A stretch of DNA of 64,000 bases from Rhyzopertha dominica (Eukaryota > Arthropoda > Insecta > Coleoptera > Bostrichidae). Where the stretch lies: the NCBI GenBank assembly GCA_025024175.1, contig QCXZ01000001.1:7874001-7938000 (forward strand), written 5' to 3'. Below the pieces are notes generated by a model, which was given only the letters and a program-made list of their open reading frames with translations, was not told where the DNA came from and did no database searches. Below are positions 34,275 to 45,109 of this stretch, in pieces; positions within the stretch are counted from its first letter, which is position 1; each line of letters opens with the position of its first letter. Made by a program: the position numbers and the translations under genes.

Positions 34275-35265
34275 CTTAGGAGTCACCGCCAAAACGCTTC
34301 TAGCCAAGGTTATTCAACTTGTGACGTCAAGTGTCATGTAAACATTACCGAGGAGCGTGTTGTTTAATGGTGTAATATCATTCTTGTATTGGAAAAGCTT
34401 TTATGTGGTGTTTATTGAAAGGACGGTGTAAGAGGTCGCACCAAAAAGTGATTTGTGTAGTTTTATAAGCATCTATTATGTGTGGAAAACAAAACAAGTG
34501 TTGTTTATACATGGTTATAAAAGTACTTCAGTCAGTACAGCTAACAAATTTTTTGCAACCGTTCCTCGAGATTATCAATATATGAAAAAGTTGTTTAAGG
34601 CCCCTAGACGTGATATGCCGAAATCGCAAAGTTTTTTTTCTGTTGTGAAGATCATCTTAATTCTTACTGTAAGTTTTATTATTCCTTTTGCGGTTATAAG
34701 TGTGTACCATTCAGTTTCCATTCTGTTATAGCTTGAAGAGGATATGAAAAATTATATGCGTTTTAAGTAGATAGAGGGAAATGTTATAATAAAGAACGAC
34801 ATTGCAAGAGCCCCGAAAATAAATGGCAATTTGTATTTATTCTGACCTCTAAAATAAATGTCAAGTTTAGGGTACGTTTTTGATTCTTACATTTTTATGT
34901 TTACAAATAGTATGTTTCCAACAACCCACTGTGATCAAATTATCAATGCTACGTTAATTTGATAAAAAAAGTTCGCTTATGCTGTTGCTTTTACGCTCTT
35001 CATCTCCGCCGCGTTGAACGGCTCGTCGCTGTACACAAATTCCATAACAACGAACATGCCTTCAGAAATCATAACTTATAAGTATTTCACTTTTTCTTGG
35101 CGTATTTTAATTCGCTTGTCACAAAATGAACGCACACAACAAACTGATTAATTGACGGGCTGAGGCTGACGCGTGACGCGCTGACCCCAGATGTAATCAA
35201 GCGGTCATTTACAAGACACTTGACGTCACGGCCAATATGTTCGCGTTTTGGCGGTCTCTTTAAAT
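34275..35265. mobile_element. Nested palindromic insertion carrying a THAP relic
   Basis: ACCGCCAAAACGC at 34287-34299 pairs with GCGTTTTGGCGGT near 35245-35257. The pairing continues inward through TGACGTCAAGTGTC(A/T)TGTAA (about 34321-34340 and 35213-35232), giving imperfect inverted arms of about 55 bp. The interior holds the THAP-domain remnant on the plus strand and a CpG-rich right part. It sits wholly inside the larger foldback element. Confidence 0.5.
34480..34800 (+). pseudogene. THAP zinc-finger domain relic
   Basis: The plus strand gives YKSTSVSTANKFFATVPRDY, then KLFKAPRRDMPKSQS, then after a one-base shift in a T-run FCCEDHLN (34638-34661), and LEEDMKNYMRFK, a stop, then IEGNVIIKND (34732-34800). 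This follows a THAP domain: a lysine/phenylalanine-rich middle and the zinc-binding C-x2-H (CEDH). The first zinc cysteine pair is degraded. THAP domains bind DNA and occur in P-element-related transposases and derived host proteins. A GTAAGT at 34669 and an AG at 34730-34731 bracket 63 bp precisely before LEEDM, suggesting a removed intron in the original gene. Stops and shifts show it is dead. Confidence 0.6.
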
Positions 35266-35599
35266 ATTCACATTTTTAATATTAAAAATACACCTTACGA
35301 TCCATTTCGAATTTGCTGTTTTGTGGATTAGATGCGACCTATTAATATGCAATTTAATAAAATATAAATACATGGCAAATACCCAATTGTTTCTTGTATC
35401 TGACAGCTAACTGGGCACTAAGAATTACCGTATTTGTAAGTTGAAAATAAAGTTTTCAAATCTAGAATGGCTTAATATGGTTGAATGGAACATCATGTAC
35501 CAACTACCACAAAAATTCCGTTCCGGCATCTTAAGAATACTTTCATTGCTACCAGATCGTCATCAGCCTTCTTTAAAGCAATTTAAAATATGGCTCTTT

Positions 35600-35951
35600 T
35601 TGTAAACGAAGTAATCAGTCCAGGGTTATAAATGAAGCTCCACAAATAAACATTTTGGCAAGTGTAAACGTAAATCCGCCATGTTCAACTCGTGCAATTT
35701 CTTTAAATACTGGCACTTCACAAAGCGCTGTTGTTAAAGCATTGAAATTACACAGATTTTACCCCTACAAGCTTGCAATAAACGAAACATTACATGCTGA
35801 GGAAGAATATCGGCGCCTGGAGCTTTTAACTGGTATAGAAATCTACAGTTTTAATATTATGCGGTGGGTTGAAACCAAATTTACAAACAGCGGTATGTTT
35901 AACCGACATAATGAACATCTCTGGACATGTTGTGAATTGTATTCAGTTTAA
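35600..35951 (+). pseudogene. Tc1/mariner-type transposase fragment
   Basis: The frame reads NEAPQINILASVNVNPPCST (35628 on), then LNTGTSQSAVVKALKLH, FYPYKLAINETLHAEEEYRR and RWVETKFTNSGMFNRHNEHLW. It matches the order I know from a group of insect IS630/Tc1-type transposases: a second HTH (TGVSQxxVxRxLKxHxFHPYK), then FxDExTFTNHGxVNRHNxHYW, which holds the first catalytic aspartate. Here that residue position reads WVETKFT, so the catalytic acid is lost. It lies within the large foldback element, beside its right inner arm. The initiator ATG at 35655 is not meaningful, since the similarity starts earlier. Confidence 0.6.
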
Positions 35952-36879
35952 TTTATTTACTGTAAAATGTATCAGGAAACATTGAGTGCGTTTTTTGTGA
36001 GCATTTTCGGTTGCTTGTTTATCGCGCATTTATAGAATTCGGTGTCGAGCTATGCTAGTAAATATATGTGCTCAAGGCGAAAATAAAAGCAATTGTAAAA
36101 GTTACTGGAGTTTTCTTTTTTATTCAAACTCAAAACATAACAGGACACAAGAAAATCCTCGCAATGTGCGAGATAAAAGGATTAAAAAATACTTAAAACT
36201 TAGTTTTTTAAAATATCTATTAAGCCATAAGCGTTTTTTGAAAACCAAACTATGCACTAATTAGGTTAACAAAACGGCGAATCTTCCTCCATTTAACCTT
36301 CCTTCTAGCTCTGCTAGTTTTTGAGATCCCCATACTGGTCATCGTAAAAAACTCATATATGCTAAATAATGTAGCAATAAAAGTTGGAATTGATGTTGTA
36401 TGCATTTCACATACACATGAAACATTATGAAACTTTTGCGTGACTTTTGCGAGACTTTCGTGAGAGTTTCGAACGAGACCTGAGACGAGACGAGACTTTT
36501 AGTTTCAAGACGATACTCGAGACGAGACTTTTCAATTTCCTCGTGAGACAAGACGAGGCTCATGGGCATCACTAGTAAAGATACAGTTCTAGGCTCGTTA
36601 AACTGTCGAAGGCTCCGCCAATACGCTTGGGGCTTCGAAAAAAGGCAGAACCTGAAGAGATTACACAATCACCATTACTGTATTCTAAAATGTTATGGAG
36701 AATACAGGATTAATGGAGTAACATCTCTCATAAGGTCCTGAGGGTACAATAGGCTCGAGCTCATACAATAAAATAACCAAAAATTAGATACCATCAAGGG
36801 CAAGATGACCAAACAACTTGAAAGGCGCCATAATTGCCTCGATGTTATTCGGCATCATCTCCAGCTCTAATATCATGTT

Positions 36880-37400
36880 CGATTAGAAAAATACACCCCG
36901 CTTCTCACGTTCCCGTTTAATGTCACGAGGTGTTCAAGACAACAGAGATATACGCCAGATAGCAGCACCGCGAGCCGCGGTATCGCGCGATAGCTCCCAG
37001 CGGGGTCCGCAGCGCCAACAGAAATTCAATTTGAAATCCATCCAAACAAAAAGACTACCGCTGCGATTCAATCATACTGAACTTTTACCAATTATACATC
37101 AACATTATATCATTGTTACAGAGCAAAACGCGTTTATCTACGTCGATATATCGCACATCTGCTCCGCGGGCCACGTTAGACTTGTCCATTTGTAATGGGC
37201 CCCCTTATCTACGGAACGCTTGCAATTTGTATGCATTATGTAATATGGCGAGAGCGGCGCAATAGATTAGCGGCCTTTTACCGCGGATTTTTCAGAGCCT
37301 TCGCGTGGTTCCACAGACGGAAAAATGTTTTATGAATAGGCCGTACCATTTGGTCACGTTTCTTCGCTGTCAGCGGGGCATTACTCAACTCTTGGTAATT
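36880..37400. other. GC-rich unique island, candidate regulatory DNA
   Basis: CpG-rich (GCACCGCGAGCCGCGG, TATCGCGCGATAGC) and unique. The 91-codon frame at 36920-37195 has no motif. No repeat structure beyond a short TATCGCGCGATA palindrome at 36980-36991. Confidence 0.35.
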
Positions 37401-37790
37401 GACGTCGCTAAGTACGACCATTTGTCATTATTAATAATTCTTGCGAAGGTTTCATATTAAAAATGTAAGAAAATTGTTTGTTCGTACAACCATTTATTAT
37501 TATATCGAGCAACGAAAAAGTCCTTGCGAAATCTAGTATCCTATGGTCTCTGAAAATGGAAGCAGTTTCCTACTAAAACCATCCACTGGACACAGCATTA
37601 AAAAGCTGAAAACCATCATTGAAAAGAAATTTCTGCAATGCACTATAACATGTATGGACGTAATGCATATGCATATCCCTTTCCCTTCAAGCTTCTTCTA
37701 TGTTGAACCATGTTTTTTTATTCAGCGTAGCAACTTATGCATATTTATTTAAAGATAACTTAACGTAAGAACGTAAACTTTTCCGGCCAG
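37401..37790. other. Unassigned, nothing recognised
   Basis: A/T-rich; the 69-codon frame at 37543-37752 has no motif. Confidence 0.3.
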
Positions 37791-37799
37791 AATTAGATT

Positions 37800-37960
37800 G
37801 AAATCTTAATCTTTTTGGGTTCGACCGCGCTTGATTAAAAAGGTCGACGTTTCGCTTGCACTTGTAAGGGACTTCATCAGGACATGTCCAAGTATCACAT
37901 CATTTATACAATTATACAAAATAGAATGGAAATAAAAATGTAGTAGCACAAAAGGTAAGT
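37800..37960 (-). repeat. Penelope-type terminal sequence with hammerhead-like motif
   Basis: Minus strand: a TATA-like TGTATAAATG (about 37901-37911) is followed by CTGATGA (37880-37874), a partly paired segment with CTTAC/GCAAG arms, and GAAACGTCGACC (ending 37841). CUGAUGA, a stem and GAAA is the hammerhead core order, and TATA plus this motif is the layout of Penelope-like terminal repeats. No Penelope coding sequence is attached; a LINE relic follows immediately upstream on the same strand. It is a different sequence family from the motifs at 29.6 and 41.8 kb. Confidence 0.45.
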
Positions 37961-38084
37961 TCTCGGCATAGCCGATTTTCAGAACTCCCTACATAATGTA
38001 TGTGTATCACAAGTTATACCAACATCGTCCCAGAACATAAAACTCAAAAATCAAACCAACCATTTACAAAACCTAAACTAAATA

Positions 38085-38760
38085 TTAAATTAAATAAATT
38101 GCCTGATCAAGCAGCAAAGCATTCATAAACTTATTTCTAAAATTCTGCTGAGCTGTGCAATTAGCAAATAATGCACCATATTTATTTAACATTTTTGAAG
38201 CCACATAATCGAAGTTACCCTCAAATTTTCCTATCCTACGCGCAGGAATAGAGTAACTGCTACTATTCCTCAAGTTTGCATCTTGATTAGCACTTCTAGT
38301 TCTCAGTCTATCCAACAACCATACAGAAAGCAACCATATTGCAATGTTATCCTATAATTTAATTTTAGAATTCCTCGACTTATATAATGGCCTGTAACAT
38401 GTTCCCTATAGTCTATGTTATAAGAGGCTATTATAGAGCTGCCATTTCAGTTTTGGTGGTAATTCTTTTTTATACCGATACAAAGCTTTAAACTTAAAAT
38501 ACCCTGTACCAACAATTGTGGTGACATGATTTTCAAAACATAGTTCATTGTCAATTGCGGGTCCTAGATTCCGAGCATATTCACTGAAGGGAATCACACA
38601 TCTATCCAACACCACATTTGCAACTATTTCATTGCTCACTCTGTTCACTGCTCTTCTACTGCCTAAGCACATTGCTACCGTTTTTCTAGCGTTGACAACC
38701 AAACCATGATTTCTAGACCATTTTGACAAACGCTGTAGGGCAACGTTAATCTTCACAGTC
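38085..38760 (-). pseudogene. LINE relic, RT C-terminal part
   Basis: On the minus strand from 38756: INVALQRLSKWSRNHGLVVN, then ARKTVAMCLGSRRAV (the N-x-x-KT motif after the YADD palm), PFSEYARNLGPAIDNELCFE (the YLG-x-x-D motif) and YRYKKELPPKLKWQLYNSLL. After a broken interval it resumes FEGNFDYVASKMLNKYGALF and NFRNKFMNALLLDQ, ending at a TAA near 38085. These are thumb and C-terminal parts of a Jockey/CR1-like LINE reverse transcriptase. The palm with YADD is missing (5' truncation) and at least two frame breaks occur. The sequence is well conserved for a relic, so the insertion is fairly young. Confidence 0.8.
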
Positions 38761-39620
38761 TTTAGTATCTTTCTTCCTTAGGATTTGGTTCAGCTCGGAT
38801 GTGTTACTCGCATTAGGTTTAGAAAATTTTTTTAATCTGGAGAACTAAGATAATATTTATTTGCAGGTGATGCTCACGAGAAGTTACCTGTTGATTACCG
38901 AAACGAAAATCAAAATAACAAAGGTAAGTTTTTGAAATGTCCATTTAAAATAATTATTAACAAATGCGCGCGACTAAATATATTTATAAAACCTGGCTAA
39001 GCTATGTTTCAGAATTTCTCTTAAAAATATAACTTAACATTGTTAATAGTTTCTAATGGATAAGTTCCCATTGCTTTTTTAAGAAATTTAATCGGCAACC
39101 AACGAAGCAATGAGTATTTGTCAAGTCCAACAACAAAAGGAATTAAACATCAGCCATGCTGAATAAAACTTTAATGTATACTGATGTAATATCAAGCTTT
39201 CTCTTTAATTTTTCATAAAGGTTTTGTACATAAGACAAATTTAACGTTAATATACTTTGTGGTGATTGAGAGTATTTGGATTTGGATTTGGACTGACCAA
39301 TATTTGTATTACATGACTATTTATTACTAACCCTTATTTGAGATAATAAACTTCTTGCTGTAATGATTTTCGCCTAAATGGCATTGGGCTTTGGAAAATA
39401 ACGAGATGTTGGATATACGTACTTCTATCAACCAGCCAATCTACCAACTATCATTGCTTTCTAACTTCACCGTGAATTTGTATGTAAGGATTTTGACTAC
39501 TCAAAAAATTGTCTAATTCTTTGATATCGTGGGATCAAATAACAAAAGTTTACCAACATTCTTGTTTAAACTCAAAACTTAAAGGCGAACCCTTTAGGCA
39601 ACCTGATTTTTGTTCATAAA
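38761..39620. other. Unassigned, nothing recognised
   Basis: A/T-rich; no protein, repeat or RNA signal noted. Confidence 0.3.
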
Positions 39621-40010
39621 GATTAGCGTTCTATGGAAGATGAATGGTATTCTGCTCGACAACTAAAGAAACATGATATATTCAATCAACAGCTTATGGA
39701 CGATCCTACAGAAAAGGTAGCAGGAACTGACCTCCCGAGAAAGTCTTGGTTCACTCTAAATCGCCTTCACACTGGTCATGCAACTTTTTTCTTAATAAAT
39801 GGGATCCATCTATCAACTTTTCTTGTGAATGTAGAGACCCCCTCCAAACAATTGAACATATGGTACAGGTGCCCCCGTACAACATGGCCTGGTGGTTTTG
39901 CGTCTATCCATCGTGTTGGTGAAGGTGTTGAAGTTTTTTGCGGTTTTCTTCAATACTATATCCAGCATAAATACATATATGTATGTATCTATTCTGGATA
40001 GAGCGCATGT
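39621..40010 (+). pseudogene. LINE C-terminal relic with CCHC-like end
   Basis: The 122-codon frame reads KKHDIFNQQLMDDPTEKVAG, then LPRKSWFTLNRLHTGHATFF, and after a one-base shift CECRDPLQTIEHMV and CPRTTWPGGFASIHRVGE. The order LPR--W--LNR--TGH, then CxC----QTxEHxVxxCP, then GG---IH is the C-terminal region of many insect non-LTR retrotransposons downstream of RT (and RNase H), ending in a zinc-knuckle-like cluster. The main frame reads LVNVETPSKQLN where the other frame gives CECRDPLQT, showing the frameshift. RT itself is missing. A decayed sister 3' end is at 1820-1950. Confidence 0.7.
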
Positions 40011-40955
40011 GCGGGATCTCTTTTTTCTTTCAACGCTTTTATAGAAGTCGACCGTAGTCGCATGAAATTAACAGAACTGTGTAATGTATAATGATTTTGA
40101 TAAGAATAAATAAATGAGGTGTTCAGATAATTTGGTTATCATATCACCTAAAGTGGTTTTCACCAAGTTCAGATATTGGTACTTTCGTAAATAAAGAAAC
40201 CACGCCAAAAGAAAGTAGCATATCAATTCTTGAAAACATCAATCAAATCTGAAGAATTATTTAGGGCTTTAATAACTAGACAATGTTGATGGTTTATAAC
40301 ATGCATTGTTAATCATACTAACTATAAGTTTTAGGAGAATATTAGTTTTATGGATTTTGAACAAAAAATGCAGCTATATATTTCATTCAGAAATAGTTAG
40401 AAGTGGAGTTTTTCATTATTTATAGGCTTCCTCATTTAATAATTCACCAATCTTAGCCCATTAATCTATCCTGTCCAAAATTACTGTTGCTGAACTTTCA
40501 TACGGTCTAGTAACTATGACAGATTTATCTCTGTTTAAATCACTAAGAGCTTGATTTTTCGGAAGCATTTACATTTAGAATTCTACATAAGACATTATCT
40601 CCACTTTTGAAATTGTCCAGGGTGTTCCAGTAAAGTTAATCCCTTTCGTTTAAATATTAAAACAGCAGCTGAGGGACTTTTTTTACTAAATTTCTTCTTG
40701 TATACTTTTTATATAAGCTCTATAGTCTTGATAGAAGAAAGAGCTCGACAGTGTGGGCTCAAAAATAACTATGACTTTTGTCTTTATCTTTTTACCCGTC
40801 CTCCAGCTTGCCTAATGAACTGGAGTAGCCGTGATCGAATATCTAGCACCAACGTCTTCCTCCTTATCGACTGGTAGTCACACAACAGTAACTCCGTATT
40901 AGCATTACCACCACGTGAAGATATAGACATCGTGGTCGTCCTCTCACCATGCGGG
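40011..40955. other. Unassigned; lone CCAGGGTGTTCCAG end
   Basis: At 40618-40630 the string CCAGGGTGTTCCAG resembles the ends of ACAGGGTGT foldback elements, without a partner nearby. Otherwise A/T-rich and featureless. Confidence 0.3.
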
Positions 40956-41310
40956 TGTCAAGCTCGTACATGCGTGGAAGCGGCCGGGCCTCGAATAAAT
41001 TAGAATTTATTATTTTCGATACGGTTTTATCATGGCACCTTCTGTTAAATTATACATGCAATTACCGGACTTATTACGACTGATTATATTCATGCCCGAC
41101 CTTGGCGCGATATAAGATCTTATTCATATTAATTTGCATTTATAAGTATTCTTCAGTTGATGCTATCGCTGCTCACTGATTAACGAATTGCTTTATTTGT
41201 TCGGTATCGCGCCAATTTATCTATCGTGGAAAAATTTCTTGGTAAATGGGCGAGCTGCGGGGAGGGTGGGGAACGGCTCTGATTGTGTGGTTTTCTAGGC
41301 GATAATTAAG
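40956..41310. promoter_or_regulatory. Unique island with octamer and TAAT cores
   Basis: A unique block containing ATTTGCAT at 41132-41139 (reverse complement of the POU octamer), ATGCAATTACC, GCTGCGGGGAGGGTGGGG and several TAAT/GATA-like cores (TTTATC, TATCATGG). No coding frame or repeat. A regulatory role is inferred. Confidence 0.3.
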
Positions 41311-41795
41311 TTAATTCGGACGGAAGTTACAGTGAGACCTGTAAAAATAAAAGTTTTATCGCTAGATTCAACCTCTGTGTAAGGTGGGCAAATGAAAAAA
41401 ACGTGAAATTTATTTAGGCTATTGAGGGATTTTTTAAGTAGGTTTTAAGTTGTCGAAATGCTGATTACTAAAAGATGTTATGCAATCTTAAATTTTTCCT
41501 AAAAAAGATGATTTAAACTTGGTTTGTTAAGCTTCCGTGTAGTAATTTCCTCGTTCAATTTATATTTGTAATGACAACTGGAAGAAGCTTACTTTTTTGC
41601 TAACCACAATCAGTGATTGATATTAAAATGCAAAGAGCTTTCATAAAGACAGTTATGGTAACAATTACATTTTATTTACAATTTTTGGCGCGAAACTAAG
41701 ATGTCAAAGTATGTTTTGATGTATTCTAATCAAAAGGTGAAAGAACGTTTTGGACACAAGGACGATAAAGGATAAAAGTAGAACTTGAATGGGAA
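41311..41795. other. Unassigned, nothing recognised
   Basis: A/T-rich; no motif recognised. Confidence 0.3.
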
Positions 41796-42140
41796 ATGAC
41801 ATGTTGCTTTCCTAAGTTGTTTGATTTTCACGTTTCAACACTCTTGTCGATGTCTTCCTCAGAAGTAGCTCCGAAATTGAAGTGTTCTAGCTCAGGAATT
41901 TATACCCGGTTCGCTGAAGCGTAAGCGTCAGGAAGGGTAGAGCGCCATCGTGAATTGTATGGCGCAGAGGATGCTGTTTAGATGGTCTAGGAACTCCTAT
42001 TCGATGCGTCTTGCCGGGTTCTTTTTTATCTTCTTGTAGCCTGGGTCCTCGAGTATTTTTTGTTATGCAGTCCATCGTATCCAATAAGACGGTGTCGCTG
42101 CGTTTGTCGGCCGATAATACTGTCAGGTCCGGGTTATTCT
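41796..42140 (-). pseudogene. Penelope-like element relic: RT N-terminus joined to terminal repeat
   Basis: Minus strand from 42140: LKNNPDLTVLSADKRSDTVL, then LDTMDCITKNTRGPRLQEDK and KEPGKT. This fits the Penelope RT N-terminal pattern (LPADKGN-TVV---DY, then LLEDP-Y-KLKKDPT). After about 42000 the similarity stops and a terminal-repeat layout follows: a TATA box (TATAAAT, 41904-41898), GAGCTACTT, then CTGAGGAAGACATCGACAAG and TGTTGAAACG (to 41829), ending AAGCAACATGTC. The last part matches the 153-bp element at 29.56 kb closely, tying those small elements to Penelope. The middle of the RT, its active site and the endonuclease are deleted. Confidence 0.6.
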
Positions 42141-44329
42141 TTAGCTCCCCTATGGGAGCTTAGGGGAACTTAAATGAGAGCTATAAGAAGTTTTTATTCT
42201 GCAGGGTATTGCCTTCGTTACCCCCATCTTTTCAACTACTGAATTTTCAATATAAGATTCAGCAACTGAAGATGATGTTACCAGATCAGTGCCAGAACTT
42301 AACAGCAGAGCAAACAATGACTCGGTGAATGCAAAAACTCTCCAATTTTTTTGTGGACCATTATAAAGATTATTTGTCACCTCAGATTAGACGTGACATC
42401 TTCTTTCTCGGTATTTAACAGAAAGCTTCTGGTGAGGTACATTTTTAGAACGTAAAGGGAAGAAGAGTCTCACTACATTTAAAACACGCAAGCCACTTTG
42501 CTTGTTGTTAGTTTTGGTGTAAATTTTGGTCATCCGCATTATATGTTTCTAACTTGTATAATTATTATCTCAACAACCTTTAGGTATAAAGAGGTGGTCG
42601 TCATCTCTAGCTGCTTTTAAAAACTTTGTTATATCCTCTAGTTTAAAGACTTTAGATTTATTCGGTTTGTAACCATCTGTCGATTTCTTCAGCTTGCTGT
42701 ATTTGTAAACATTTTCATGCTGTTATTTGACGTCGCGTTCATTAGACTAGATGTATACCACTTACTTGTAAATTACACAGTTTTCATTCACAAGCAGCGT
42801 AGATTTTCATATAGACCACAGTGTTGAGGGCTTTAGTATGTCAGAATACCTTTTCTGCAGTTTTCCAATTTTGTAGATGGGACGAGATTTAAGCAATAGG
42901 TTTCCTATGGCCTGTAATGCTTCTTTTTACTTGTCGGATCGCTCATTTACAAACAAATAACTACTCAAAGCCATTGAAATCAAAATAAACAAGGTCTTAT
43001 TTGACTCTACCGAGGGTCATACTAACAAGATTTTTAATTTAAATTTAATTATCTTCTGCAATGCGAAAAAACAGTCTCAAAGATAAAATGCAACTTATCG
43101 TATTGTACACTAAATCAGTAACTTCATTATCAAGTAACACCTCTTTTTTCAACCCTAACAGCAATTCCAATGATAAATTTTATATTGGCTTAATATTTCT
43201 CTTGTCTCCCAACAACAAGTTTTCATTTGCTGGTATAATTGGTTCAGATGATTTAAAAATTACCAGAATTTCTTGTGGGCCTTGTTATAGTCTCCATATC
43301 TGATCATCGAGGATAAATGCCGTCCACCACGAACACATGGTTTCGAACTGTCTAATGTTGATCGCTAACTTTCAAACGAGCCGTAATTCGTTGTGTGAGG
43401 TGGTGGAATTATTGACTCCATGGCAGCAAATAACAAAAAATATTCTTAATTTCGTTTCTTCTGAGAAGTGTAACAACATGTGACACTTTCCAGGAGTGTA
43501 AAAATATAAATAAGCTGAATTGTTTAGAAAGTGCATTCATTGTGAAAAATTCTGAATTAATTAGGTAGATTGGAAGAAAGCCAATTGATTGAATATGTGT
43601 TTTGTCTCACGGGTTTTATCGAATAGCTCTGACAAACATTTCAATCGACCATTAACTGTCAGTTTCAGAGAGCATCATAACTATATATTTATTCACGTGT
43701 TTAATTTTTACGGGGGTTGTAAAATTTAGTTGTAGAAATCTTTTGGTTTGCATATTTTGATTTCCAAATGTTCCAAAAGGTTTAGGTATCACCTTTTCTT
43801 TAGCAGTGTAAGACTAATGTTGTTTTTGTTTAATCATTGATAATTTTGATGTAAATTCAAATTATCATCTTGCCTCCAAACTACATATTTAAAAAGGTGA
43901 TATCGTTGTCATAAGAAAAACTGACTGTTACCCACAAGAATTAGAACATCCTATTATTACTTTAGGTATCCTGCTTTGTTTGTTATGGTATCTGTAACAC
44001 GCCTCCAAATTTCAATTCAGTGTATTGTAATTTGAAAATAGTCCAGAAACAAATATTGACACCCTATACATTTGGCAGCGGTCACTTCAAAGTTGAAAAT
44101 AAGCATTGTTTTTAATAGCCCACTGCAAAATCTCGATGCCTATTATGAAATTTGATATTTTTGTTATTGTTTATATAAATAGACCATATAAGAAACCCGT
44201 TTTTACCTTGTCGATGGAACTAAAACGTAGCGGCACTCGTAAATTGTCATCGTCCAAAGATAATACAATACTTCATAAGAATGTGACCACACACTTCGGT
44301 TTTCTCCACTTTTACGCCGCAACTAAACC
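42141..44329. other. Long unassigned stretch
   Basis: No family protein is recognised. Frames at 42150-42380 (minus) and 43061-43303 (plus) lack known motifs. A GAACTTAAATGAGAG at 42166 vaguely resembles GAACTTGAATGGGAA at 41781, the other flank of the Penelope relic, and might be a decayed target duplication. Confidence 0.25.
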
Positions 44330-44680
44330 GTCATGATCGTCACATTGATATCTTCGCCACCGGCCCAGCCCGAAACAAAAAACCGCCCGATGAACTGTGA
44401 AAATCGGAATTTCACACGTTAGCCTCTCGGACACAGGAATTTCGTAACGAGCTGGTTCAAAATAATACCCGAAAACATGCCCCGGTCCCGATATCATCTC
44501 GTGCGCGCGATGTTATCGGGCTGACCGCCATCAAAATAAACATGATGAACCAAGATTAATTATTTAAATTTATGTGTCATTACCGCGATGCTATCGGCCC
44601 GAAATAAAAATGTTTACTTGGACGTCGCTACTTATCACGTCCGGAGTGACGGGACGCCCCTGTAAAATATGCAAGGAGTA
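44330..44680. other. GC-rich unique island, candidate regulatory DNA
   Basis: Unique, CpG-containing block with TTAATTATTTAAATTTATG and repeated CGATGTTATCGGGC / CGATGCTATCGGCCCG words (about 44508 and 44587). Minus frame 44312-44497 has no motif. Likely noncoding; a regulatory role is inferred. Confidence 0.35.
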
Positions 44681-45109
44681 TCTGATGTGAGTACCGTTCT
44701 ACGACCTGGATGGATGATGTGATTGAGCGGTCGTCGTGGAGCGGCTCAGGTGTCAGGTGGATTGAATTTTTTGTGTCTCTAATGGCAGGTAGGTCAGATT
44801 AGGAACTTTCTATGAATGGACAGCATGGAGTTAGTGCAAAATGCAAACCATGATTATCAAATGACACTTCCAAATGTGAGGATTCTATGGTGTTTGTGGT
44901 TTTGACTATAGATTTAGTTGTATATGTTGTCATACTTTCAACTTCTTTCCCTATACCGGTCTATACTAATGGGAACCAGTGAAATCTTCCAAAACGAAAA
45001 AAGCGTTCTCCCATTATCGACTACAACTCGATCAATAGCGAATATTAACATTAATATTACATCGCGGTACGAACAACTTGCACAATCCGACAACATTTGT
45101 TAGTGCATG
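44681..45109. other. Unassigned, nothing recognised
   Basis: No protein, repeat or RNA signal noted. Confidence 0.3.

Larger units (their letters stand above)
33169..36574. mobile_element. Large nested foldback element with hAT-like ends
   Basis: The left end TAGTGATACCCACGA (33169) and the right end, reverse complement TAGTGATGCCCATGA (36574), are terminal inverted repeats that begin like hAT ends. Each is followed by subterminal runs of GAGACGAGAC-type words (33205-33300 and 36430-36560), which in hAT elements bind transposase. A second, inner inverted repeat pairs 33660-33850 with 36150-36355 (shared GAAAACTAGCAGAGCTAGAA and AAGATTCGCCGTTT). Inside that lies another palindromic insertion (34270-35270) with a THAP relic and, at 35600-35951, part of a transposase. 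No hAT transposase is recognisable. The 8-bp flanks (TACCGCAG and GTAAAGAT) do not match, so a target duplication is not supported. Confidence 0.6.

Noticed and set aside
42150..42380. Minus frame considered as an upstream part of the Penelope relic
   Set aside because: It is not in frame with the ADKRSDTV segment, and its residues do not match the Penelope N-terminus as I know it.
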